A stretch of DNA of 47,094 nt from Russula earlei (GCA_025769875.1 JAGFNK010000413.1:1-47094), one strand, 5' to 3'; positions 1 to 9,927 are shown, counted from the stretch's first letter. Program-made: numbers and translations. Notes: generated by a model from the letters alone, not told the origin.

Positions 1-111
1 TTCCGGCTGCAAGGCAAAAGATTGAAGCACAACTGAATGAAGTTGTCATCTCTGTGATCCAGAGGGGGAGACCCACCCAGATTTCCATCAACCCAACCTA
101 TCTAATCCCGT
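1..111. other. Window-edge sequence before LTR-like repeat
   Basis: No gene is recognised here. A short purine-rich run (agagggggaga, 61-71) precedes the repeat that starts at 112. It could be a polypurine tract if this is the 3' end of a retroelement, but it is not adjacent to the repeat boundary, so this is weak. Confidence 0.3.
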
Positions 112-515
112 TGTAAGGAGGATTCTGGCTGGCCACGGAATCACATGTGGAAACGCAATGCAACACGACGCGACATGACACCTCCTATCCCTTACCACCT
201 CCCTCTAGTTCCAGGCCGTCCACCGACCGCACACCACAAGCCACCTCGCATGCAACATCACCTCGATCGCATCGCCCAGCCCTTGCCACCGACCACGTGT
301 GCATGCCACGCCTCCGCACACTAGACGTGTTTGCGTCCCAAGTCTTTCATCAAGGCCTCAACTGCCTCACCCTGCCTCAATTCTCTTTCATGCCTATCTC
401 CCTTTCATGCCTTTCATCCTTAGTACTTCTCTCCTGTATATAAAACACCTAGCTACTCTGTAGTAGAGACAGTGGAGAATAAGACCCCTCCTTGCAACCC
501 ACTCTTCTTGGCCTG
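112..515 (+). mobile_element. LTR-like repeat, copy A (solo or 3' LTR)
   Basis: The segment starts with TGTAAGGA and has a TATA-like box (TATATAAAA, about 436-444). It then carries a CTCTGTAGTAGAGACAG stretch, as in LTR R regions. The same ~400-bp sequence recurs in reverse orientation at 7434-7827, from TGTAAGG to the AAAACAAG region, which sets both approximate ends. No gag or pol coding is visible beside it. The right boundary is approximate because no CA end or target-site duplication could be confirmed. Confidence 0.6.
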
Positions 516-809
516 CAAAAAAAGAACAAGCATCACCAGTTGTGCGGACCACTTGCTCTACTCTCTCCCCCTCTCCTCTCTCTTCCCTTGGACCGGTCAG
601 CCTTACGATCTCACTCGCGCGTCCCTGGACTCGCTACACCGTGGCCATCATCCGAAGGCAACAAGGTACTCATTATCGGACACCGCTGGACTGGGCAAGT
701 GGGGAAAGTGATCAAGTCGAAACACAGGTGCTGCACTGTTGAGCTGGAGGCTTCTGGGGCCGTTTCATACTTTTATGAACAGGATGTTGTAAATTTACTC
801 ATAAAATAA
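492..809 (+). pseudogene. 3' end of a KOW-motif-like gene
   Basis: The last ~50 codons (about 655-809) read GNKVLIIGHRWTGQVGKV and then an acidic/hydrophobic stretch ending QDVVNLLIK. This resembles the KOW beta-barrel motif of the SPT5/ribosomal L24 type, with the pattern G-x-x-x-G-Q-x-G-x-V. The first part of the reading frame lies in the LTR-like repeat and the CT-rich tract after it, so it is probably not native coding. Only the C-terminal tail of an older gene appears to survive. A second shorter copy of the tail (EQDVVNL) occurs at about 2826-2862. Function is unknown. Confidence 0.35.
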
Positions 810-1160
810 CTTTGTCTCATTGCCAATATCAATATCTGTATGCGCATATGTGTTGCGTACGTACATGTGAGGGGGGGGGGGATTGGTTGACCCCACAAGA
901 ACGTACATACCTCCTCATGCTGGCACTTTGATCTTCCCTGGATTCACTCTCTTCTCTCTCCCCCACAGTCGCTTGCTCGCATCTTCCCTTCCTCTTCCCT
1001 CTCTCTCCATGCATGCAGATCATACCTATTTCCAGAAAAGGAAGCCACTGCATTTCAATAAGCATATTCTCATGTGAGGCACATGCAGGCAGTATGTAAA
1101 TTCCACATTCCCTTTTTTGTTGTCTTATCTTTCACTCAGACCAGAACTAAACAGAACCGC
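755..1160 (+). repeat. Duplicated segment, unit A
   Basis: This segment matches 2826-3200 over several hundred bases. Shared landmarks are the QDVVNL coding tail, a poly-G run before ATTGGTTGACCCC, a CT-rich tract, CATGCATGCAGATCATACC, and CTTTCACTCAG. It lies upstream of the small coiled-coil gene at 1558-2139 and probably includes its promoter. Unit A carries extra sequence (about 1240-1560) that unit B lacks. Part of this extra sequence (1350-1420) again resembles the 1080-1160 stretch. Confidence 0.75.
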
Positions 1161-1557
1161 TTGTCCTCTGAGGCCGGTCCCACATCGGACTTAACAATGA
1201 GACACTACACATCATCACACATTGCTGGCAATGTGGTTTGTGCTGCAATTGGGAATTCCACGGCGAACTAGCCCACTTAGCCACGAGCCAATCAGTGGCT
1301 CGGCTTGCTCAAATCTATTTGGCTCGAGTGCATAACTCAGAAAGCATGGCAGGAACATATGAGCGGGTGGGAGCTCAATATGTAAATCCCACCCCCACCG
1401 TTTTTTGTTCACATCTCCTTGCAGCTCTCCATTTTGAGGTCCCTTCTCAGACATGTCTGAAGCCAAAGAAATTCTTGTTCACAGACGCAGTGGTTTTATG
1501 TCCGCATCATGGTCCCCGTTTGGCAGAAGCGGCTAAAAGACTTATCATCATAAGCCT

Positions 1558-2139
1558 TTGACTTGGACTTGGAGATACAACGAAAGGCTGCACGTCATCA
1601 CACATCCGTCCCACTGCATTCCTTGCTGGAGGTGGCAGGAGCATCACCTCACAGCTACAATGGATGACAAAGAAAAGTCTGAAGAAGAAAAGTCGCTGGA
1701 CTCTGCATATCAAGCCTGTGACCGTGCCGCTTCTCATCCTTTCCAGGGAAGGATTGATCGTCTCGAACAGGAGCAGGACAACTTCCTTGAAGAGCTTGCA
1801 GCGCTGCGTCAGGAACTCAGAAATGCACGAACGAAGCTGAAGGAGAGCCTTGATGCGTGCAACAAACTACAGCACACCCTTGTGGATCGTGCCATCAATC
1901 AGCCACGCAAGACTGTGGGCTGCACTCCCACCTCCCCATCATGCTCATCCGGACAGCATAAATGCCTGCGCCTCACGACCATCACTCATCAAGACTCCTC
2001 AACCCCACTATGTCATGCAGAGCGGGACATCATTGCCATTGACTGTGAATCTGAGCAGGATGTACCATATGTCCCCCCTCCACTCCCACCTATTGCTATG
2101 ACTCATCGCTGCTCTGACTCCAGGACTTCACAGGATTGA
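1558..2139 (+). CDS. Small coiled-coil protein, tandem paralogue 1
   Basis: A 193-residue open frame, not a family I recognise. A C-x-x-C...H-H patch near residues 22-30 is followed by a predicted coiled coil (about residues 58-115, rich in RLEQE, LRQEL, KLKESL). A Ser/Thr-rich low-complexity stretch then leads to an acidic tail with IDCES. The protein at 3186-3671 shares the same order: the Cys/His patch, PFQ-R-ID-L, EL..LRQE, a basic S-x-x-Q stretch, a TIT motif and DII-IDCE. That shared pattern is the main evidence that the frame is coding. The true start may be the Met near 1660 or an upstream exon, since the first ~35 residues are not conserved. Confidence 0.5.
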   Translation: MTWTWRYNERLHVITHPSHCIPCWRWQEHHLTATMDDKEKSEEEKSLDSAYQACDRAASHPFQGRIDRLEQEQDNFLEELAALRQELRNARTKLKESLDACNKLQHTLVDRAINQPRKTVGCTPTSPSCSSGQHKCLRLTTITHQDSSTPLCHAERDIIAIDCESEQDVPYVPPPLPPIAMTHRCSDSRTSQD

Positions 2140-2159
2140 TATATGATATAGCATGTACC

Positions 2160-2610
2160 ATAGCGGGTTGTTCATGACAATGTCAATACGTTCCATGGTT
2201 TGATACAGTCCTTGTAGATTTACTATGATATGACGCTTCAAACTTAATACATGCCATTGATATGAACTCCTTGCACTCGACACTATGGCCGGCAAAAGCG
2301 TACGACGTCACTGGGATCATAGATCTGCCTCAGGGCTGGCCAAACAACAAGCATTCCTGACCAGATTCACAAAACACTTTACATATGTGAGCACGCCAGA
2401 TCCAGCATTTTGCCAGGAGAATTTTGCATGAAAGCGCATATCTCCGTCATTGGGGCAATTATTGCCGCATGTGATAGGGCACTTATGGCCCATCGTTCTC
2501 CGGTTTGCACAGGCCGTGTAGTGGACAGATACTTAACTTGCGCTCACGAATCAGGTCTCCCCTTTGTTCCACCACAAGTCAATGATCATTCATATTTTGT
2601 TTGGAATCCG
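2160..2610 (+). repeat. Dispersed intergenic repeat, copy 1
   Basis: It contains the landmarks TTGTTCATGACAATGTCAATA, a TTTGCATGAAAGC stretch, CAATTATTGCCG, and CCGTGTAGTGGACAGATACTT in this order. The same order occurs at 10795-11060, and partial copies lie at 5670-5800 and 14325-14400. Each copy lies in non-coding sequence between genes. It may be a degraded solo LTR or a non-autonomous element; no terminal repeats were found. Confidence 0.6.
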
Positions 2611-2825
2611 AATTTGTATCTCACAGTGCATACATCGTGTTTCAAAGGCAGTCACTGGCTAAATAGCAACGTAATGTGCTCAGGCTTCTGAGGATGGTGG
2701 TCTGCTGGGGTGGTATGTAGTGGTTGTCGCTGTGGCTAAGTGGATGTCTCATGTTTCCCAGTTCTCCCCTTCTCCTGGGTCCATATAATTGCGGCCTCAC
2801 AACCCTGTGTTATTTATTTATTTGC

Positions 2826-3200
2826 TTGCCATTTCATACCTTAATGAGCAGGATGTTGTAAACTTATGTCTCATTGCTGATATCGATATGTGTTTTACAT
2901 ATATGTGCATATGTGTTGCGTTGAACATGTGAACGGGGGGGGGTATATTGGTTGACCCCGCAAGAACGTACATACCTCCTCAGGCTGGCACTCTGATCTT
3001 CCCTGGACTCACTCTCCTCTCTCTCTCCCACAGTCGCTCGCTTGCATCTTCCCTCTCTCCCTCCATGCATGCAGATCATACCTATTTCCTAAAAAGGAGG
3101 CCCCTGCATTTCAATAAGCATATTCCCAACGGGTGGAGAGTCGAGCAGGCACTACGTAATTCCACAATTCCCTTTTTCTTTTGTCTTGTCTTTCACTCAG
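2826..3200 (+). repeat. Duplicated segment, unit B
   Basis: This is the second copy of the 755-1160 segment, including the EQDVVNL coding tail, a poly-G run at about 2936-2943, the CT-rich tract and CTTTCACTCAG. It directly precedes the paralogous coiled-coil gene at 3186-3671, so the gene and its upstream DNA were duplicated together in tandem (about 2.1 kb apart). Confidence 0.75.
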
Positions 3201-3671
3201 CTCTTATACATGGCCAGAATCAAACAGACTGGTCATCCTCCCCCTCCAGTCCTACATTGGACTTACAACCAGACTCGTCGCATCATCACACATGGCCAAC
3301 AATGTCATGCATGCTGCCACTTGCAGTTCCATCTCGACAATCACAAGGACGATGAGTCAATGGCCCATGCATGGGAAGCCCATGACTGCGCGGAGGCTCA
3401 GCCTTTCCAGCAACGGATTGATCATCTCGGAGAGGAGCGCGATGAAGCTTTCAAAGAGCTCACCACTCTCCGCCAGGAGTTCGATGGTGTGCTGAGGGAA
3501 CTCCAAGGTGTGCAGCAGGATCTCGACCGGCTGCATGAGGCTGTGGACCCCGCTCCCACATCAGCATCAAGCTCATCCCGGCAGCGTAAACGCACACGCC
3601 TCCAGACCATCACCTCTCCTCAAGGCCCTGCTGAGCAGGACATTATCTACATCGACTGCGAACCCAACTAG
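3186..3671 (+). CDS. Small coiled-coil protein, tandem paralogue 2
   Basis: A 161-residue open frame paralogous to 1558-2139. A C-x-x-C-C-x-x-x-x-x-H patch lies near residues 41-50. A coiled coil follows (about residues 75-120: RIDHLGEER, ELTTLRQEF, LRELQGVQQDL), then an Ala/Ser-rich linker, a basic RQRKRTR cluster and an acidic tail (IIYIDCEPN). An alternative start is the Met at 3210 (MARIKQT), closer to where the conserved part begins. No known domain is recognised. The basic cluster could be a nuclear localisation signal, which is only a guess. Confidence 0.5.
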   Translation: MSFTQLLYMARIKQTGHPPPPVLHWTYNQTRRIITHGQQCHACCHLQFHLDNHKDDESMAHAWEAHDCAEAQPFQQRIDHLGEERDEAFKELTTLRQEFDGVLRELQGVQQDLDRLHEAVDPAPTSASSSSRQRKRTRLQTITSPQGPAEQDIIYIDCEPN

Positions 3672-4034
3672 GATGTCCTGTATGTCCCCATTCCTCTTAT
3701 TGTCACTGTGACTCATTACCCCTAGTTATCATTTTTCGTCCTTACCACCATCGCGTGCTTGCGCACAGACCATATGACGTGTTGAAGTCATGCCCGCCTG
3801 TATGCACACGCATGCTGAGGCTGCACCTAGTGAATGGAAAGGGACTTGATTCGCTCACATGGACATTTGCTTTACCTGTCATTAAAGAACACCATCCATA
3901 GTTGAAATGTAGTTACCAGTGTGTGCGTGTGCATGTGCGTACCTCGTAGCAGCCTTACTTGTACACTCAGATAGTTTGCCTTGGATCCTCAGTGTTCGTG
4001 CCCCACAGTGAGACACTGAAATAATCTTATTATA

Positions 4035-4251
4035 CAGTGACCCAAAAAACCATTCAAATGTTTTGTACATTTTCATTGTATTAACCATATCTAGAGAACC
4101 ACTGCAGCTGATAACATGTTAGTGGGCTTGTTTTAAAGCTCTACATCATAGCTTTGTAATGAAATACTATATATACTATGAACATAATTATGTAAGAAGA
4201 TATAAGGTATTTCTTCCAGTGTATCCATTTGAACAGTTTTTTTGCCTTGGT
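4035..4251. repeat. Left inverted terminal repeat of Tc1 element
   Basis: It is the near-perfect inverse of 5439-5655, from CAGTGACCC to CCTTGGT, with only scattered substitutions. Confidence 0.92.
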
Positions 4252-4276
4252 ATCTAAATAGGGTATATGCCAAAAA

Positions 4277-5294
4277 TTAGTAGTTTGTGTATCCTCCATT
4301 TGCTTTGAACACCTCTTCCACCCTCCTAGGCATACTTTCTATCAAATTCTGCACAACAGTTTGATCAATGGCCTCCCATTCCAGCTGTGTGCACTCCCAA
4401 AGTTCATTGATTCCCTTAGGGGGTGTTGGATAAGCTGCAAGCTTCTTTTTGAGATGAGCCCAAAGATGCTCAATAGAATTGAGGTCTGGGGATTGAGCTG
4501 GCCAGTCCATGACCTGAATTCTGTGGTCTTGGAACCAAGATGTGGCAAGCCTGCTCTTGTGGATAGAGGCATTGTCCTGTTGAAAGAGGGTATCTTTGCA
4601 TTTCTTCTTGAAATACTTGATAGATGCAAGTAGTTCATCCTCCAAAATGCTGCAATAAAGTTCAGCATCCATCCTTCCATCAATCTTTGCTGCATGCCCA
4701 ACTCCTTCCCAAGACATGCAGCCCCACAACATCAAGGAACCACCTCCATGTTTGACTGTTGGCTGAACAAGGCATTCAGAAAGGTGCTCTCCTCTTTTTT
4801 TCCAAGCCCATTTCTTGCCATCTGAGCCCATACAATTGATTTTGGTCTCATCTGACCAAATTACCCTCTTCCAGTCCTCCACAGTCCAGTATAGGTACTT
4901 TTCTGCAAAGTCCTTTCTGGCCCTATAGTGACTTGGTTTAAGGTAAGGCCTCTTCTTCTTTGTAACTGCCTTCAAGCCTGCCTTGTTAAGGGTAGTTTTG
5001 AATGGTCTGATTGGAGATAGTGGACTCTTTGATGACCTCCAACCTTCTAGCAACCTGAGGAGCAGTATCTGCTTCTCCAGAGCTAAGAAGGCGTGTGGCA
5101 AAGCAGATGTCAAGGTTAGAGAGCTTGGAAGGACAACCTCCAGAGGACTTTGGAAGGTCAGGAAGGTATTTCTGGTGGATGTTGGTGATTGAACCAATGC
5201 TTCTGTGTGCTGCCTTGGCAATGTTATGAACTGAATGGTTGGCCTAGAGAAGGGAGATGATGTAGTTGACTTCATGAGCAAGAAGAGACTTCAT
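4277..5294 (-). pseudogene. Tc1/mariner DDE transposase, broken N-terminus
   Basis: The C-terminal two thirds (below about 5000) is a normal Tc1 DDE catalytic domain. It shows the first Asp in VIWSDETKI, the second in LFQQDNASIH, and the third acidic site in SPDLNSIEHLW, giving the D-D-E spacing typical of Tc1. The HTH half is readable only in another frame. That frame starts with ATG at 5294 and reads MKSLLAHEVNYIISLL before a TAG at 5244-5246. It then continues with helix-turn-helix-like sequence (GSITNIHQKYLP, VARRLEV). A frameshift near 5000 returns to the catalytic frame. Longest uninterrupted frame: 4277-5281, whose first ~100 residues are out of frame with the family. The enzyme is therefore not functional here. 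Confidence 0.9.
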
Positions 5295-5438
5295 GATGTT
5301 GTTGGTGAAGAAGAAGCAGCTGTTTTGGCTTATTTGCACATGGTTTGAGTTTATTATAGGTCACATGACCTCCATGTTCAATTTTAGCCCTCTGGGGAAA
5401 GAATATGAATCTCAATCTGAGAAATAATGAATTCACTA

Positions 5439-5655
5439 ACCAAGGCCAAAAAACTGTTCAAATGGATACACTGGAAGAAATACCTTATATCTTCTTACAT
5501 AATTATGTTCATGGTATATGTAGTATTTCATTACAAAGCTATGATGTAGAGCTTTAAAACAAGCTCACTAACATGTTGTCAGCTGCAGTGGTTCTCTAGA
5601 TATGGTTAATATAATGAAACTGTGCAAAACATTTGAACAGTTTTTTGGGTCACTG
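5439..5655. repeat. Right inverted terminal repeat of Tc1 element
   Basis: It is the inverse of 4035-4251 and ends GGGTCACTG next to the TA duplication. Confidence 0.92.
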
Positions 5656-5669
5656 TATTAGACTTGGGA

Positions 5670-5800
5670 CTTGCTGCAATAATTCCTTCCTGTGGCCACT
5701 TCGGCCCACGACTCCGGCTCGTAGCGGCCGTGTAGTAGACAGATACTTAACTCGCCACCTATGAACATTTCCCCTTTTTGCGTTCCACCTGGTTATACTC
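5670..5800 (+). repeat. Dispersed intergenic repeat, partial copy 2
   Basis: It shares GCCGTGTAGTAGACAGATAC and the following stretch with 2510-2570 and 10980-11010. It lies between the Tc1 element and the Myb gene and may carry that gene's upstream region. Confidence 0.5.
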
Positions 5801-5866
5801 AATTGCGTATGTCAGAACAAAGTATGTCCCTCCGCATTCACTAATGTCCTCCAGGAAATATAGCAT

Positions 5867-6836
5867 ATGAATCAGCATTGTACTGTATCTCCAGAGGACA
5901 TACCTGAGTTCCTAGCAGCACAATGGATGAGTGTCAAGCAATTCGGGGACGCTGGTGAGTGAGCTTTTGAAGTTTCTAGCCTCAGATGTGATTTTCAACT
6001 TGCTCAGGCATATCATGTCATAAGGGTCCGTTCACTAGGGAGGAGGTAGGACAAGTTCATGCCACATTAGGGACATACAAGAAGGTGTGCAATGCATTGG
6101 AATCATCATTTGTTTTGCTAACACACTGCCGTTTAGGAAAATGACCTGGATGACAAGCAGTTGGATGATCTCATATACTCTTCCCGGCCTACTAATGGGT
6201 TTTGGAGCCACATCGGTCGGTGTATACTCAAGTAATGCTGATATATGTGTTATATGTGTGCTTTAGCTCGTGCCGTGCCCCAGAGGGGGGTCAAGTCCGT
6301 CTTTTACCACGTTCGGGGTGCACGTGATCCCCTTGCTAAAGCAGGGAAGTGGGGGGCTGCGGAGGATGAGCAGCTGCGCAGGTGAGACATCTGTCAGTCT
6401 CCACATGTTTCCTTTCTTATCTCCCTCCTCCCAACAGAGCTGTCCAGAAGAAAGGAAATGACTGGGTTGCCATCACAGAATTAGTGCAGCGCTCACCGGC
6501 CAACTGTAGCGACTGGTTTTGCCAACACACACAATATCAGGGCATCAGACGGAGAGGTATGTCTCCTGATATGTGTTCTATCAAGACCTTCTGACACTGC
6601 ATCTGTATGGAAAAGGAGCCTGGTCTTCGGAGGAGGAAGGCCAACTTCTTCACGCAATTGAGGAGTTGGCCCGGGAAGGTAAATTGGACATGTCCGCTTG
6701 AGGATTTTGGGTTTCCATTTCAAAGGCCATGGGAGCAACCCAGACACCAAAGCAGTGTCAAAGCAAATGGTCTATAATGGCACCCCATGTCAAAGAAATC
6801 CATTTCACCTGCCTTGTTATGTTACATTCTCAATAG
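5867..6836 (+). pseudogene. REB1/DMTF1-like Myb DNA-binding gene, nonsense-mutated
   Basis: Six exons join in frame through canonical GT-AG introns: 5867-5954, 6008-6084, 6137-6215, 6267-6381, 6438-6556, and from 6616 on. The product has Myb/SANT-type repeats: KGPFTREEV; KWGAAEDEQL...GNDWVAI; and GAWSSEEEGQLL...FWVSISKAMG...TPKQCQSKW. Order and spacing fit the REB1/TTF1/DMTF1 family, which binds DNA for rDNA termination or transcription control. Between the two halves of the last repeat is an in-frame TGA (6699-6701, in KLDMSA*GFW). Family members usually have Arg there, so CGA to TGA is likely. The protein is short for the family. The ATG at 5867 follows an in-frame TAG, so upstream exons may be missing. 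The in-frame end is the TAG at 6834-6836. Confidence 0.78.
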
Positions 6837-7024
6837 ATGTTATGTCTCCTCATAACATGGACCATTGCAACGAGACAGCCGCTACCTTCCACAACAATCA
6901 AGTTCATTTTTCTGTCTCCCCCCATCATTTGCCAGTCTATCCTAACACTCCTATAATTTGAGGTCCTATCCTGTTGGACAAACACATTGGTTGTATGCAC
7001 AGTTTCTTGTACAGTGGATACTTA
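6837..7024. other. Short intergenic gap
   Basis: No gene is recognised between the Myb remnant and the inverted-repeat element. A pyrimidine-rich stretch (TCTGTCTCCCCCCATC) resembles one near 14037 but is too short to classify. Confidence 0.4.
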
Positions 7025-7430
7025 TTGCCGTTTTCAGCGCACTTGGCGGAGCTTGAATTCCACCCAAATCAGCGCAGAAACCCCCTCAAACATGCGGGAT
7101 AAATATCTCCCTCAAAACAGCTTCAATTCATATGAAAATTATTGTCCCTAAATCGCCTGAATGAGGGCTAGGCAGCCCCATTGTTTTTATGAGATTTGAG
7201 TGAGAATTGGTGGAGCTGGACTCAAGCCACCTCCACATGTGTATTAGATGAATTACAACTCAAAATCATGGTCTATATCTATTATTTTTCCCTCATGTTG
7301 TACCCATGGGCTGTCTTGAGGCAGCCCCATAGTGTTTTTGACTCAAGTGTTGTGGTGTGCAATGTTGTTTCCAGTGCAATTGGAGTCGCGGCCAGCCACT
7401 CATCACCCCTCTCGCCTCTCGATTCTGACC
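7025..7430. repeat. Left ~405-bp inverted terminal repeat
   Basis: It is the inverse of 9520-9925, from TTGCCGTTTTCAGCGCAC to ATTCTGACC. Both arms contain the same open frame starting MSENWWSWTQ, an effect of the repeat rather than evidence of coding. Confidence 0.88.
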
Positions 7431-7433
7431 ATC

Positions 7434-7827
7434 CTTCTTGTTTTTCACAGACAGAGAGGAGTGGGTTGCAAAGAGGGGTCCTATTCTGAACTCTTTCTAC
7501 TACAGAGTAGCTAGGGTGTTTTTATATACAGGAGAGAGGTACTAGAGATGAATGGCATGAAAGTGAATCAAGACTGGTTGAGATGGTCGAGGCGGTCGTG
7601 AAAGGCTTGAGACGCGAACGCGTCTAGTGTGCCGAGGCGTGCATGGGCGCGTGATTGGTGGCAAGGGCTGGGCGATGCGATCGAGGTCTTGATGTCACAC
7701 GCAAGATGGCTTGTGGTGTGCGGTCGGTGGACTGCCTGGAATGAGAGGGAGCTGAGGTGTCAGTCTCATGTCGTGTCGTGTCGCGTTTTCGCATGTGATT
7801 TCGAGGCCAGCCATAATCTTCCTTACA
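7434..7827 (-). mobile_element. LTR-like repeat, copy B (nested, reversed)
   Basis: Read on the minus strand it repeats 112-515: TGTAAGG start (7827), the GATCGCATCGCCCAGCCC stretch, the TATATAAAA box (about 7527-7535), CTCTGTAGTAGA and the CAACCCACTC end. It interrupts the interior of the 7025-9925 element. TGACCATCCTT occurs on both sides (7425-7435 and 7849-7859) and may mark the insertion, though it is longer than a usual LTR target-site duplication. Confidence 0.65.
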
Positions 7828-7894
7828 CCTCCCAGGGGCTTGAAACTTTGACCATCCTTGGTCAAGCGTCTGAATGCAAGTGTTTTGAGCCTTT

Positions 7895-9519
7895 CACGTC
7901 TGAATTGAGGCAGCGGTCACGGCTGCTTGTGCTGCGGAAGACGCGAAGGCGGCGATCAGCGATGGCGATGACAGAAGAGGCGAGGGCGATGGGAAACAGA
8001 GGTGATGGAGACGAGGGCGGCGGTGACGAGATGGCGGCTGCGTGGTGGTGGTGTTGTCTTGTGGCGGTGGCGGCGTGGTCGTCTCCATTGCAGGTGGTGG
8101 CAGCAGGCGTGGACGAGGAGCGAAGGTGTAGGCGGTGAGCGTGAGTTCGTAGATAGAGACGTAGGTGGCGAGGACTCGAGAAGGAGGATGCATGGGGCGG
8201 CTTGCGCGGGGGTGGGATCTGTCGTCTTGCGGCAGCGGTGGCGGGGTCGTCTCCACTGCAGGTGTCGGCAGCAGACGTGGGCGAGAGCGCGCAAACGGAT
8301 GGGGAGGCGATGTGGGAGGCGGCGTGCGGTGTGCTGTTGGCGTCGGCGACTGCTTCTCCTGCGGCGGCGGCTTCTGCTCCTGTTGTGGCGTGTCGTGGCT
8401 AAGTTCGTGGCCGAGGCCTTCTTGGTCTTCTGGGGTGGTGCTGGTGGCAAGGGGTTGTGACGGTGCGGCGGAGCTGGTGTCGCGCGAAACTACTAAAGCG
8501 GCGGCTGAGACTGAGAAGACTGAGGCTGAGACTGAGAAGACTGAGGTTGAGACTGAGAAGGTGGTGGCGGACTGAGCTGGTGCGATGGTGGAGGCGGACG
8601 GGGCGGAGGCGACGACTGAGGGCGACGCAGGGGCAATGGCAGCGGTGGCTGACAAGGGCGTGGCAGCGGTGGCTTGTGAGACGGTGGTGGAGACGGCGGC
8701 ATGTGGCGCTAAGACGTCGGTGGCTGAGGCTGAGGCTACGGTGGTGGCTGACGAGACTAAGGCGGCTGGCAAGGCTAAGAGCGCGGTGGCGGCGGTTCAC
8801 TGATCTGAAGCTGGAGCGATGGAGACGGCTGGCAAAACTAGGGGCGCGGTGGCGGCGGCTGAGACTGAGAAGGCTGAGGCTGAGGGCAGGGTGGAGACGG
8901 CGGCGGCTGGCGATGCTGGTGCTATGACGGACTGGGCTGAACTGACGAGTACGGGCGAGGCTAAGACACAGACTGATGCGAAGTTGGCGGCTGGCACGAC
9001 TGAGGCTACTGTGGCAACAGACGAGGTGACGAACAAGACTGAGGGCGATGAGACGACTGAGGGCGCGGGAGCGGATGAGACGAAGGTGGGGGTGGCAGAC
9101 GAGGCTGCGAGGGCTGAAGTGGCGGGCGGCACTAAAACGTCGGTGGGCGAGGTTGAGATGGTGGTTGTGCATGGAGCTGAGACAGTGGCCATAGCAGGCG
9201 ACACTGAGGGTGCGGGAGCTGGTTGGGCTAAGATGGGGACAGTGGCGATAGGCAATGTCACGGCTGAGGCTACAGCGGTGGGGACAGACAAGGTGGTGAC
9301 GATGGCGAATGCGGGCAATGCTGGGACGGCGAGGGCAGGTGGAGCCGAGGCGATGATGGCTGGCGAGTCGAGGATGGCGGCGGTGGACAAGGTGACGGGA
9401 ACGGCGGACGAGGTGGGAACTGCAGGGACGATGGGCAAGGCAGGCGAGGCGGAGGTGATGGTGCACGATGTAGGGACGGAGGCTGGAGTGGGCATGGGCA
9501 CAGGGTATGTGTATGGTCA
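7895..9519 (+). repeat. Strand-skewed G-rich low-complexity tract
   Basis: The plus strand is dominated by G with GA/GC dinucleotides (GCTGAG, GGTGGC, GACGAG motifs) and has little C. The result is long open frames in nearly every frame and on both strands. Examples are an Ala/Thr/Glu-rich plus frame 8819-9538 and Ala/Ser/Pro-rich minus frames 8797-9501 and 7894-8772. Because all frames are open and all products are low complexity, none is called a gene. Confidence 0.7.
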
Positions 9520-9925
9520 GGTCAGAATGGAGAGGTAAGAGGGGCAATGAGTGGCTGGCCGTCACTCCAATCACACTGAAAACAATGTTGCACACCACAA
9601 CACTTGAGTCAAAAACACTATGGGGCTGCCTCAAGACAGCCCATGGGTACAACATGAGGGAAAAATAATAGATATAGACCATGATTTTGAGTTGTAATTC
9701 ATCTAATACACATGTGGAGGTGGCTTGAGTCCAGCTCCACCAATTCTCACTCAAATCTCATGAAAACAATGGGGCTGCCTAGCCCTCATTCAGGCGATTC
9801 AGGGACAATAATTTTCATATGAATTGAAGGTGTTTTGAGGGAGATATTCATCCCGCATGTTTGAGGGGGTTTCTGCGCCAATTTGGGTGGAATTCAAGCT
9901 CCGCCAAGTGCGCTGAAAATGGCAA
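9520..9925. repeat. Right ~405-bp inverted terminal repeat
   Basis: It is the inverse of 7025-7430 and ends GTGCGCTGAAAATGGCAA next to TA. Confidence 0.88.
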
Positions 9926-9927
9926 TA

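Larger units (their letters stand above)
4035..5655 (-). mobile_element. Tc1/mariner-type DNA transposon (inactive)
   Basis: The element is bounded by CAGTGACCC...GGGTCACTG and flanked on both sides by TA (4033-4034 and 5656-5657), the Tc1/mariner target-site duplication. Its inverted terminal repeats are unusually long at ~217 bp (4035-4251 and 5439-5655). Its total length is 1,621 bp. It carries one transposase gene on the minus strand with a nonsense codon and a frameshift. It sits within or beside the dispersed repeat at 5670-5800. Confidence 0.93.
7025..9925. mobile_element. Long-inverted-repeat transposon, 2.9 kb, non-autonomous
   Basis: Both ends read TTGCC(G/A)TTTTCAGCGCACTT in inverted orientation, flanked by TA (7023-7024 and 9926-9927). 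The inverted arms extend for ~405 bp. No transposase motif is present, so the element is non-autonomous or only superficially transposon-like. The interior holds a reverse-oriented LTR fragment (7434-7827) and a ~1.6-kb strand-skewed tract. The right end lies against the F-box/LRR remnant at 9928, as if it had inserted into that gene. The TA duplication suggests Tc1/mariner-type mobilisation, which is inference from two bases. Confidence 0.8.

Noticed and set aside
7196..7489. Frame MSENWWSWTQ found in both element arms
   Set aside because: It is present twice only because the arms are inverted copies. There is no conserved domain, and the downstream parts differ.
8819..9538. Plus-strand Ala/Thr/Glu-rich open frame
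   Set aside because: Same cause: base skew keeps stops rare. Overlapping minus frames are equally open, and no homology pattern is visible.
8399..9754. Long minus-strand open frame (451 codons) inside the inverted-repeat element
   Set aside because: It begins in the terminal repeat and runs through the skewed low-complexity tract, where nearly every frame is open. The product is Arg/His/Ser/Leu-rich with no domain.
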